From positions 1 through 6,796 of the forward strand of contig JAOZOG010000112.1 of NCBI GenBank assembly GCA_029933395.1: a stretch of DNA of 6,796 nt, in the 5' to 3' direction. The translations under genes and the position numbers were made by a program. The stretch comes from Sulfurovaceae bacterium. GTDB taxonomy: Bacteria; Campylobacterota; Campylobacteria; Campylobacterales; Sulfurovaceae. The notes below the pieces were generated by a model. That model was not told where the DNA came from and did not search any database. It saw only the letters and a program-made list of their open reading frames with translations. Below, piece by piece: positions 1 through 6,054 of the stretch (positions are counted from its first letter, which is position 1; every line of letters starts with the position of its first letter).

Positions 1-665
1 CTTCAAAGCCTGCCATACCCCAGGAGACAGGACAATTGCTGGTTGTGACGACAGAGGATTGGCAGAGTCCGGATGCGACACTTCAGCGTTTTGAAAAAGT
101 CAAAAAAGGCTGGAAAAGAGTGGGAAAAGCCTTTCCGGTAATTGTCGGGAAAAACGGCCTTGGATGGGGCAGAGGAGTGCATCAGATTCCCAAGGATGCG
201 AAAATCATCAAAAAAGAGGGCGACGGCAAAGCCCCGGCAGGTATTTTCCAACTGGTAAATGGTTTCGGGTATCAACCATTCAAGATCAAGTTTCCATATA
301 AGGTTTACAAAGAGACCGACCACTGTGTCGATGACGGTAAATCCAAACATTACAACCAGATCATAGACAGTACCAAAGTGCCAAAAGATTACAAGAGTTT
401 CGAGCGGATGAAATTTCCCAAAAACTACTACAAATACGGCCTGGTTGTCGATCATAATCCCCAGGCGATTCCGGGGGCAGGATCGTGTATCTTTATGCAT
501 ATCAAAAAGCCCAATCATATTCCGACGGTCGGCTGTACGGCGATGAGTGAAGATGAGATAAAAACGGTATTGAAATGGCTCGATCCCAAAAAAGATCCCC
601 TGTTGGTACAGGCGCCAAAGAGTGAGATACCGAAGCTTTTACCATTTAGGATTTTAGGGAATTGA
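1..665 (+). CDS. L,D-transpeptidase family protein (YkuD domain), 5' end cut by the window
   Basis: Probable periplasmic L,D-transpeptidase: such enzymes form peptidoglycan 3-3 cross-links or attach partners to meso-diaminopimelate through an acyl-cysteine intermediate. The frame is open to the left edge (it reads SKPAIPQETGQLLVVTTEDW), so the true start and presumably a signal peptide lie outside. The first in-frame start-like codon, TTG at 36, has no convincing ribosome site and would cut into the conserved LLVVTT strand. Visible hallmarks are GKNGLGWGRGVH, the loop GDGKAPAG, the segment CVDD followed by YN, then the active-site region: His encoded at 498-500 in CIFMHI and the nucleophilic Cys at 534-536 in GCTAM. 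The C-terminus is complete, stopping at 663-665. It resembles the COG3786 group more than the LysM-bearing enzymes. The family call is firm; the exact cell-wall substrate is not known. It converges on the tonB-type gene. Confidence 0.88.
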   Translation, partial: SKPAIPQETGQLLVVTTEDWQSPDATLQRFEKVKKGWKRVGKAFPVIVGKNGLGWGRGVHQIPKDAKIIKKEGDGKAPAGIFQLVNGFGYQPFKIKFPYKVYKETDHCVDDGKSKHYNQIIDSTKVPKDYKSFERMKFPKNYYKYGLVVDHNPQAIPGAGSCIFMHIKKPNHIPTVGCTAMSEDEIKTVLKWLDPKKDPLLVQAPKSEIPKLLPFRILGN

Positions 666-678
666 TCTGATGTGTTGT

Positions 679-714
679 CGTGGGTAGGAATGCCCACGCT
701 ACGGAACTACGGAA
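679..714. terminator. Intergenic hairpin plus tandem octamer between convergent genes
   Basis: CGTGGGTA (679-686) and TGCCCACG (691-698) pair over eight positions, with one G-U wobble and a GGAA tetraloop. The octamer CTACGGAA then follows twice in direct tandem (699-706, 707-714). There is no run of T after the stem in either direction, so it is not a classic intrinsic terminator. Its place between two converging stop codons (665 and 727) suits a bidirectional transcript end. Alternatively it is a remnant of a dispersed REP-like repeat; stems with GTGGGCA/TGCCCAC cores are common in such elements. Structure is seen; function is inferred. Confidence 0.45.
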
Positions 715-726
715 TAGGATTTGGTA

Positions 727-1761
727 TCAGTATCCATCGATACTATACTGCACAAAAAACTTGATTTTGGTTTTCTTGGTGGGCAGGGGGTAGTCTTTGT
801 AGGCGATACGGATCACCTGAAGCGTGTTTCTGTCCAGTGCTTCGTAGCCCATGGGCTTGTCCAGATGCAGGCCGGTGATATTGCCGTTGGGGTGGAGATA
901 GAATGAGACGATATTGACACCCTGCTGGCCGGTTCTTGCCGCGACCTCCGGGTAGCCGTTGCGTATCAGTGTCATCTGGGTGATCTGATGGATGATGCCC
1001 AGATTGTTTTTGATGAATTTCTTCTGCTCGGGTGAATAGCCGTTGTATTCGCTGCCGTAGAGTTTGTTGATCATACGCTGGGTCGAAGCGGATGAGAGCC
1101 TCCGCATTTGTGCCGGTCTGCTTCCTGTGTGGCTGCTTCCCATCAGTGAACTGGCCAGAGGCGAACTGTATTTTTTCTGCTGAGGCCTTCGCTGTACTAC
1201 TCTATTTTTTGGTGTTTTCGGCGGTGCCTTTTTGACGATCTTTTGCTTCGGCTTCTTCTCTACCTTTTTGACCTTCTTTTTGACCAGTCTCTTTTTGGGT
1301 TTTTTCTTCTCTTTTTTGACGATCTTTTTCTTCGGTTTTTTCGGCTCCTCTTTTTTGACGACCTTGGCCGCTGCCTTTTCGGCACTCTTGGTGACATTGT
1401 TCTCCTGCACATCTTTTTTGGCCGTGAAGATTTTCTTCTCTTCGAGGACCTTTTTGACAGGTTCAGGCTTTTTTTCGGCTACCTTTTTTGGTTCGGGTCT
1501 GGGTTTTGGTTTCGGCTTGGGTCTCGGCGGTACGATCGGCTGAGGAGGCGGTACGGGTTTGACCTTGGGTTTGGGAGGTGGTGGTGGCGGAACGAAGTGG
1601 GAGAGGTCGAGCGTGATGCGCTTCTCCTGTTTGGCCGGTTTGGAGAAGAAAATCTTTTGTGTGCTGACCCAGAAAAGGAGCAGAACAAGAAGATGCAGCA
1701 GGAGCGAAAATACAAATCCCTTGATGGTTCTGATGGTATCTTTGCGTTCTCTTGGCTGCAT
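727..1761 (-). CDS. TonB-family energy transducer with long Pro/Lys-rich periplasmic linker
   Basis: Inner-membrane-anchored TonB-type protein, which would pass proton-motive energy from an ExbB/ExbD motor to outer-membrane TonB-dependent receptors. Of 344 residues, 1-13 are basic and cytoplasmic and about 14-33 form the single membrane anchor (GFVFSLLLHLLVLLLF). Residues 57-103 are Pro-rich with Lys-Pro alternation. Residues 100-192 are very Lys-rich and hold four imperfect copies of a PKxxxVxxx unit (143-151, 155-163, 171-179, 184-192). Residues 268-344 match the TonB C-terminal domain: NGYPEVAARTGQQG, then the LHPNGNI turn, then LDRNTLQVIR. The start ATG (1759-1761, read from the minus strand) is preceded by an AAGAG-type ribosome site. 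No exbB, exbD or receptor gene lies in the window, so its partners must be elsewhere. The linker length fits spanning the periplasm. A TolA-like role is less likely because the YPxxAR motif is typical of TonB. Confidence 0.85.
   Translation of the reverse strand: MQPRERKDTIRTIKGFVFSLLLHLLVLLLFWVSTQKIFFSKPAKQEKRITLDLSHFVPPPPPPKPKVKPVPPPQPIVPPRPKPKPKPRPEPKKVAEKKPEPVKKVLEEKKIFTAKKDVQENNVTKSAEKAAAKVVKKEEPKKPKKKIVKKEKKKPKKRLVKKKVKKVEKKPKQKIVKKAPPKTPKNRVVQRRPQQKKYSSPLASSLMGSSHTGSRPAQMRRLSSASTQRMINKLYGSEYNGYSPEQKKFIKNNLGIIHQITQMTLIRNGYPEVAARTGQQGVNIVSFYLHPNGNITGLHLDKPMGYEALDRNTLQVIRIAYKDYPLPTKKTKIKFFVQYSIDGY
1186..1335 (-). repeat. Four imperfect PKxxxVxxx repeats in the TonB linker
   Basis: Within the tonB-type gene, residues 143-192 contain PKKKIVKKE, PKKRLVKKK, PKQKIVKKA and PKNRVVQRR, spaced 12 to 16 residues apart. 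The DNA is a purine-rich coding strand with repeated AAAAAG/GTC blocks, so slippage-driven length change is plausible. The last copy has drifted to Arg/Gln. Confidence 0.6.
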
Positions 1762-1838
1762 CTGCTCTTTTACTTCATTTTGAAATTGTTTTTGAAACTG
1801 GAACTTTTATAGAGGTGCCCTTATAATAAGAAACAGTG

Positions 1839-1844
1839 TATAAT
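1839..1844 (+). promoter_or_regulatory. Probable -10 box for the hemL operon
   Basis: A perfect TATAAT preceded by GTG lies 33 bases upstream of the hemL start. No recognisable -35 box is found 16-18 bases upstream, as is common for sigma-70 promoters in Campylobacterota. A second TATAAT at 1822-1827 is a possible alternative. The 115-base divergent region must also carry the promoter for the leftward tonB-type gene. A TATAAA on the minus strand (plus 1806-1811) is a weak candidate. Confidence 0.55.
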
Positions 1845-1876
1845 CTCGGGAATTATACCGAAAAAGGATATGAAAA

Positions 1877-3172
1877 ATGGGTTACGAGAAAAGTATAAAA
1901 GCTTTTGAAGAGGCATATCGTGTGATTCCCGGCGGGGTGGATTCTCCGGTGCGGGCATTTTCCAGTGTAGGGGGTACGCCGCCTTTTATCGAGAGGGGAG
2001 AGAGCGCCTATCTTTACGATATCGACGGCAACCGCTATATCGACTATGTGCAGAGCTGGGGGCCACTGATCTTCGGCCATTGTGACAGTGATATCGAGAG
2101 TGCAGTGATGGCAGCCGTGAAAAGAGGCTTGAGTTTCGGTGCACCGACGACAGTGGAGACGGAACTGGCGGAAGAGATCGTTTCGCTTTTCGACGCGATA
2201 GACAAAATACGTTTCGTCAGCTCGGGTACCGAGGCGGTGATGAGTGCCTTGAGACTTGCCAGAGGCTATACAGGACGTGATGATATCGTCAAATTCACCG
2301 GCTGTTACCATGGACACAGTGATTCACTGCTGGTGCAGGCGGGCAGCGGTGCTGTCACTTTCGGAAGTCCCAGCAGCCCCGGAGTACCGGCTGATCTAAC
2401 CAAACATACGCTTCTGGCTCAGTACAACAATATCGAAAGTGTCGAAAAGTGTTTTGCGGAGAGTGAGAAGGGTGTTGCCTGTGTCATTATCGAACCGATC
2501 GCCGGCAATATGGGCCTGGTGCCTGCCGATGAAGCGTTTCTCGAAGCATTGAGAGTTCTTTGTGATCGCAATGGTGCACTGTTGATCTTCGATGAAGTGA
2601 TGAGTGGTTTCAGGGCCAGCCTGACAGGTGCACAGGGGATCAGCAGTGTCAAGCCCGATATGGTGACGATGGGCAAGGTGATCGGTGGTGGCATGCCGGT
2701 CGGCGCCTTTGGTGCGAGAGCGGAGATCATGGCGCATCTCTCTCCGGAAGGTCCGGTCTATCAGGCAGGAACGCTCAGTGGAAATCCTGTCGCGATGGCA
2801 GCAGGCCTCGCCTCTGTCAGCAAACTCAAGCGCAACCCTGCCATCTATGCCACCTTGGGTGATAGAGCGGAGAAGCTGATGAGAGGTTTCGAGAGTGCGG
2901 CAGAGGATGCAGGTATTCCGCTCGTGACAAATGTCAGAGGCAGTATGTTCGGCTTCTTTTTCAGCGACAAGCCGGTGAAAAACTTCGAAGAGGCCCTGGA
3001 GAATGACAGCGAGATGTTTGCCAGATTCCACAAAGGGATGCTCGACCACGGCATCTATCTGGCATGCTCTGCGTATGAGACCGGATTTATTTCGACGGAG
3101 ATCAGCGATGCGCTTATCGATGAGACGATCGAAGCAGCCCGGAGTGTGATGAAAGCAATCGCCGCTGCCTAA
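1877..3172 (+). CDS. hemL: Glutamate-1-semialdehyde 2,1-aminomutase
   Basis: PLP-dependent class III aminotransferase-fold enzyme that converts glutamate-1-semialdehyde to 5-aminolevulinate, the second step of the C5 route to haem and other tetrapyrroles, in the cytoplasm. At 431 residues it has the usual family length. Hallmarks: FEEAYRVIPGGVDSPVRAF near the N-terminus, the phosphate-binding SSGTEA at 115-120, the PLP-ring stacking Tyr144 in CYHGHSD, the flexible-loop segment GSPSSPGVP, Asp239 in IFDEVMSGFR that contacts the pyridine nitrogen, and the Schiff-base Lys267 in TMGKVIGGGMPVGAFG. The start ATG has AAAAAGGA eight bases upstream; an ATG seven bases earlier (1870) is out of frame. 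It is the first gene of a probable four-gene operon, and the next gene begins 48 bases after its stop. HemA (glutamyl-tRNA reductase), its partner enzyme, is not in the window. Confidence 0.97.
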   Translation: MGYEKSIKAFEEAYRVIPGGVDSPVRAFSSVGGTPPFIERGESAYLYDIDGNRYIDYVQSWGPLIFGHCDSDIESAVMAAVKRGLSFGAPTTVETELAEEIVSLFDAIDKIRFVSSGTEAVMSALRLARGYTGRDDIVKFTGCYHGHSDSLLVQAGSGAVTFGSPSSPGVPADLTKHTLLAQYNNIESVEKCFAESEKGVACVIIEPIAGNMGLVPADEAFLEALRVLCDRNGALLIFDEVMSGFRASLTGAQGISSVKPDMVTMGKVIGGGMPVGAFGARAEIMAHLSPEGPVYQAGTLSGNPVAMAAGLASVSKLKRNPAIYATLGDRAEKLMRGFESAAEDAGIPLVTNVRGSMFGFFFSDKPVKNFEEALENDSEMFARFHKGMLDHGIYLACSAYETGFISTEISDALIDETIEAARSVMKAIAAA

Positions 3173-3220
3173 TCGATGTAAATAGGTGCGGAAAATGACG
3201 GAAGAGAGAAAGAAGTATCA

Positions 3221-3526
3221 ATGAATGAAGAGAAAAAAGAGACACCCAAGCTGAAGAAAGTCGTCGATGCGGCGGATGGATTGAGTCTGGGTATTTCGAT
3301 GGTCGTGGCCGTATTGATCGGTGTGGCGATCGGTATCGGACTGCAGAAGCTGACGGGTGCCTGGTGGACACTCTGGATCGGTGTCGTGATCGGTGTCGGT
3401 GCAGCGATCCTCAATGTCTACAAAGCCTATGCCAAACAGAAAGCATCACTCGATGAACTCGCCAGAGACCCCCGCTATTCGGAAGCTGCCAGAAGAGGCT
3501 ACCGTGACGAGGATGAGGATGAGTGA
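3221..3526 (+). CDS. AtpZ/AtpI-like small membrane protein
   Basis: A 101-residue protein with a charged N-terminus (1-20), membrane helix 1 at about 22-41 and helix 2 at about 47-67, joined by a short loop with Trp48-Trp49, then a basic and finally very acidic tail (RDEDEDE). The Gly-rich helix 1, the LTGAWW turn and the NVYKAY end of helix 2 match the ATPase_gene1/AtpI-AtpZ family (PF09527). Family members are encoded near F-ATP synthase operons and have been linked to c-ring assembly or divalent cation transport. Here no atp gene is adjacent; the gene instead follows hemL, so a role in ATP synthase is only inferred. The purine-rich GGAAGAGAGAAAG upstream serves as ribosome site. Its end overlaps the start of the next gene by eight bases, implying translational coupling. 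Confidence 0.72.
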   Translation: MNEEKKETPKLKKVVDAADGLSLGISMVVAVLIGVAIGIGLQKLTGAWWTLWIGVVIGVGAAILNVYKAYAKQKASLDELARDPRYSEAARRGYRDEDEDE

Positions 3527-4085
3527 GACCAATCGAAAGATCCTCAATACCCTGCTGGCGATCGATATCGGCATCATTCTTTTTTGTATGCTTTCGGGAC
3601 ATCGCAGCTGGCTCTATACGACGCAGATAGGTTTTTTTACTTCTGCGCTGGTGATCGCCGCTTCGATGGCAAGCTATCGCAGAATGGTCGAAAAGCGCTT
3701 GGAGAAAGGTGATGTCCTGCCCGATGACGAACTTGACAAAATCGATGATCCCCATGATCTCTACAGTGATGACACAGTGGAAGAAGAGAGAGAACTCTCC
3801 AAAGAGGAGTTCGTCAAGGTGGTCAATGAAGAGAAGGCAAAGCAGAAAGCCCAAAGGCGTTCGATTTCTCAGGTGATCAAAGACTCCCGCGCCTCCCTCT
3901 CTGTCTACCGTATCGGTGCCTATATTCTGCTGATACTCGGATTTTTCTATCTCAACCGGCACCACTATCTGCATATTCCCTCTTATCTCTTTGCGTTGAG
4001 TGTGCCTCCGGTGATCGTGGTAATCATGTTGATGCGAGAAAACAAAAAGGCTATGCAGGAGGAGGGTAGCGATGAAAAGCAATGA
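3519..4085 (+). CDS. Unrecognised four-helix membrane protein with acidic central domain
   Basis: I do not recognise this family. The chosen ATG at 3519 overlaps the previous stop (ATGAGTGA) and has GAGGATGAGG just upstream, giving 188 residues. The frame stays open back to 3393, but that stretch lies wholly inside the AtpZ-like gene and reads like a shadow. An ATG at 3513 is a close alternative. Helices are predicted by eye at about 8-27, 35-53, 130-147 and 152-172. Between helices 2 and 3 is a soluble stretch: acidic at about 64-97 (DVLPDDELDKIDDPHD and following), then mixed and Lys-rich to about 121. The N-terminus and this loop are probably on the same, likely cytoplasmic, side. It overlaps the next gene by 14 bases. 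Tight packing with hemL and the AtpZ-like gene suggests a shared transcript, not a shared function. Confidence 0.75.
   Translation: MSETNRKILNTLLAIDIGIILFCMLSGHRSWLYTTQIGFFTSALVIAASMASYRRMVEKRLEKGDVLPDDELDKIDDPHDLYSDDTVEEERELSKEEFVKVVNEEKAKQKAQRRSISQVIKDSRASLSVYRIGAYILLILGFFYLNRHHYLHIPSYLFALSVPPVIVVIMLMRENKKAMQEEGSDEKQ
4057..4066 (+). promoter_or_regulatory. Strong ribosome binding site within the preceding gene
   Basis: AGGAGGAGGG lies inside the last codons of the four-helix membrane gene, a few bases before the ATG at 4072. It is the best Shine-Dalgarno match in the window. It fixes the start of the DUF2628-type gene and suggests that gene is translated efficiently despite overlapping its neighbour. 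Confidence 0.75.
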
Positions 4086-4566
4086 GTATGAAAAGGAGAT
4101 GTTCGAAGCCTATATAGAGACACCCGCAAAATTTGACTGGTACCATAAGGCGTTCGATTACTTCGATAAAAGAGAGGGCAAACTGAGCTGGTACTGGAAC
4201 AGTTGGGCCTTTCTCGGTGGTTTCTGGTATTTTCTCTATCGCAAACAGATGAAGATGGCAATGATCGTTCTTTTCGCCCTCCTGATAATGGCTGTCATCG
4301 TGCCGGCACATATATTGATCGCTCTTTTTTTCGTACTCAGTATTCTCATAGGCGGCTTTGGAAGCTACTTTGTCTATTCGAACTATCTGGAAAAAAAGAG
4401 AGAGATCGAAATGATCGTTCCTGATAAGGAGAAGCGTATCCTCGTGATGAAAAAGCAGGTCGGCGGAGTCAACCGCTGGGCAATTCCTATGGCGATATTC
4501 GCTCTGATTTCACTGATCCTGATCATTATCGGATTGATGCGAATGGCGGAGAGGGCGGTTGCATAG
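4072..4566 (+). CDS. DUF2628-type inner membrane protein
   Basis: A 164-residue membrane protein of unknown biochemical role. The N-terminal half has an aromatic-rich soluble segment (FDWYHKAFDYFDKREGKLSWYWNSW) leading into WAFLGGFWYFLYRKQMKMA. This matches the DUF2628 signature, in which a Trp/Phe-rich region just before the first helix pair ends in a YRK motif. Membrane segments follow at roughly 62-80, 81-102 and 137-157, with a basic loop (EKKREIEM...DKEKR) between. Its start is set by a very strong ribosome site, and it overlaps the upstream gene by 14 bases. It is the last gene of the hemL transcript; an AT-rich palindrome follows 51 bases after its stop. Family assignment rests on the Trp/YRK motif and is moderately sure. 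No function can be given. Confidence 0.7.
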   Translation: MKSNEYEKEMFEAYIETPAKFDWYHKAFDYFDKREGKLSWYWNSWAFLGGFWYFLYRKQMKMAMIVLFALLIMAVIVPAHILIALFFVLSILIGGFGSYFVYSNYLEKKREIEMIVPDKEKRILVMKKQVGGVNRWAIPMAIFALISLILIIIGLMRMAERAVA

Positions 4567-4617
4567 CCACTCCAAACCTTTTCTTTCCGCTTAAATAATA
4601 TACTCCCTCTTATGACC

Positions 4618-4640
4618 CTTATTTTTAGCACTAAAATAAG
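4618..4640. terminator. AT-rich palindrome downstream of the hemL operon
   Basis: CTTATTTTTAG (4618-4628) and CTAAAATAAG (4631-4640) are inverted copies differing by one extra T, separated by CA. Followed by AATAATTTTA, it could act as a weak intrinsic terminator for the hemL operon or as a protein-binding palindrome ahead of the next promoter. The stem has few G-C pairs and the loop is very short, so terminator strength is doubtful. Confidence 0.4.
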
Positions 4641-4662
4641 AATAATTTTACAATAGTTTATA

Positions 4663-4695
4663 TATAATAATACAGGTTATCATAACTGAGGTTAT
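4663..4695 (+). promoter_or_regulatory. Probable promoter and possible operator of the ATPase gene
   Basis: A TATAAT at 4663-4668 sits in a very AT-rich stretch 31 bases before the ATPase start. TTTACA at 4647-4652 resembles a -35 box but is only ten bases away, too close to pair with it. Just downstream, about where transcription would begin, is the palindrome GTTAT-C-ATAAC (4676-4686). The heptamer AGGTTAT occurs twice in direct orientation (4674-4680, 4689-4695), the second copy running into the TGAGG ribosome site (4687-4691). A repressor bound here would block both initiation and translation; this is inference. Confidence 0.45.
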
Positions 4696-4698
4696 TAT

Positions 4699-6021
4699 AT
4701 GAAGTTTTACAATAGAGAAAAAGAGTTGAAACTTTTATCAAAAGCGGACAAACTCAAAGAGAAACATTCAATCTTGACAATACTGATAGGCAGAAGAAGG
4801 ATAGGCAAAACCGCACTTGCCTTGCAGCCGTTTGAGAAAGACAAGAAAATATATCTTTTCGTATCCAAAAAAGATGAACATCTTTTGGTAGCGGAATTTT
4901 TAGAGCAGCTGTCCAGCAGTCTGGATATACCGATATTTGGAGAGTTCAAAAGTTTTGAGAAGTTTTTCGAGTATGTGATGCACCTGGGGACAACTTCCAG
5001 ATTTACATTGATCATCGATGAGTTTCAGGAATTGGGCAAAATAAATAGCTCCATATACGCCTCGATCCAGAAAATCTGGGATCTGAACAAACATAAATCA
5101 AATATCCACCTCGTAGCTTGCGGTTCGATATACAGTCTGATGAAAAAAACATTTGAGGACAAGCATGAGCCGCTTTTTGGAAGAGCCGACTTCAAGATAG
5201 ACCTGGAACCTTTAAAAGTTGATGTGTTGGGAACGATTTTGAAGGATAACAATGCGTATTCAAATGAAAACCTGCTTGATTTTTATACTATCACAGGTGG
5301 TGTTGCAAAATATGTAGAGCTGTTCTGTCTCTATGAGAGTTTTGGTTTTGAAGATATGCTGGATGTGATATGCGATGAGAATTCACTCTTTTTGAGTGAG
5401 GGCAGAAACAGGCTCATTGAAGAGTTTGGGAAAGAGTATGGAACCTACTTTTCGATCTTGAGCCTGATAGCAAGCTCAAAGACAAGTAGAAGTGAGATAG
5501 AGTCCATTTTGGAAAAAAATATTTCAGGGCATCTATCGAGGCTTGAAAATGACTACAATATTATCAAGAGCATCAAACCCATAGGTGCCAAACCGAACGC
5601 AAAAGTACAGAAGTATGAGATAGTGGATAACTTCCTGGCTTTTTGGTTCAGATTTATCTTCAAATATCAATCGATCATAGAAGCGAAAAATTTCAAGAAA
5701 CTCAAAGAGATCATCAGAAGAGATTTCAGTACCTTCAAAGGTAAAATTCTGGAAAAGCTTTTTATCGAACTGATCAGAGAGAAGCAGTTATTTACAGAGA
5801 TCGGCTCATACTGGCAAAGGGGAAATCAAAACGAGATAGATATCGTGGCGATCAATGATACGGACAAAACGATCTTGATATGCGAAGTGAAATTGTCTCC
5901 AAAAAGATTGAACTTGAACGAACTTGTTTCGAAATCCAAAAAACTGGCACAGCAATATTCAAATTACAAGATAGAATATAGACTTTTAAGTATAGAAGAT
6001 ATAGATGAGTTTGAGCTTTGA
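4699..6021 (+). CDS. P-loop ATPase of the archaeal ATPase_2 type with C-terminal DUF234 (PD-(D/E)XK-like) domain
   Basis: A 440-residue AAA/STAND-like ATPase of the MNS clade. The N-terminus has the family motif FYNREKEL, Walker A GRRRIGKT at 31-38, Walker B FTLIIDEF with Asp107-Glu108, and the sensor segment VACGSIYSLM at 139-148. A winged-helix region lies at about 245-295. The DUF234 part runs from about 309 (VDNFLAFWFRF) to the end. It carries Glu352, the pair Glu379/Asp381 in QNEIDIV and Glu396-Val-Lys398, which match the E...D...ExK pattern of PD-(D/E)XK nucleases. Such proteins are numerous in archaea and thermophiles and are usually annotated only as ATP-binding protein; links to mobile DNA or defence are suspected, and substrate and role are not established. 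It is markedly AT-richer than the hemL region (22 G+C in 60 at 5221-5280), has its own promoter and stands alone, consistent with acquisition by transfer. The frame is intact. Confidence 0.88.
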   Translation: MKFYNREKELKLLSKADKLKEKHSILTILIGRRRIGKTALALQPFEKDKKIYLFVSKKDEHLLVAEFLEQLSSSLDIPIFGEFKSFEKFFEYVMHLGTTSRFTLIIDEFQELGKINSSIYASIQKIWDLNKHKSNIHLVACGSIYSLMKKTFEDKHEPLFGRADFKIDLEPLKVDVLGTILKDNNAYSNENLLDFYTITGGVAKYVELFCLYESFGFEDMLDVICDENSLFLSEGRNRLIEEFGKEYGTYFSILSLIASSKTSRSEIESILEKNISGHLSRLENDYNIIKSIKPIGAKPNAKVQKYEIVDNFLAFWFRFIFKYQSIIEAKNFKKLKEIIRRDFSTFKGKILEKLFIELIREKQLFTEIGSYWQRGNQNEIDIVAINDTDKTILICEVKLSPKRLNLNELVSKSKKLAQQYSNYKIEYRLLSIEDIDEFEL

Positions 6022-6054
6022 ATAGATAATATTAACACCGAAAACATAACAGCA

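Noticed and set aside
1243..1812. A 189-codon plus-strand frame opposite the tonB-type gene
   Set aside because: It is the antisense of Lys/Pro-rich codons, giving Leu/Phe/Arg-rich low-complexity sequence with no ribosome site; the minus-strand TonB reading has clear domains.
2396..3049. A 217-codon minus-strand frame inside hemL
   Set aside because: It is fully covered by hemL, whose motifs are complete; the frame reads as His/Arg/Thr-rich shadow sequence.
3393..3518. N-terminal extension of the four-helix membrane protein
   Set aside because: It lies wholly within the AtpZ-like gene in another frame, with no ribosome site, and reads unlike a membrane protein start.
3411..4082. A 223-codon minus-strand frame opposite the four-helix membrane gene
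   Set aside because: It is His/Arg-rich with no domain, and the plus-strand gene has overlapping-stop coupling, a ribosome site and membrane helices.
4647..4668. TTTACA and TATAAT as a canonical -35/-10 pair
   Set aside because: The spacer is only ten bases, too short for sigma-70; only the -10 box is kept.
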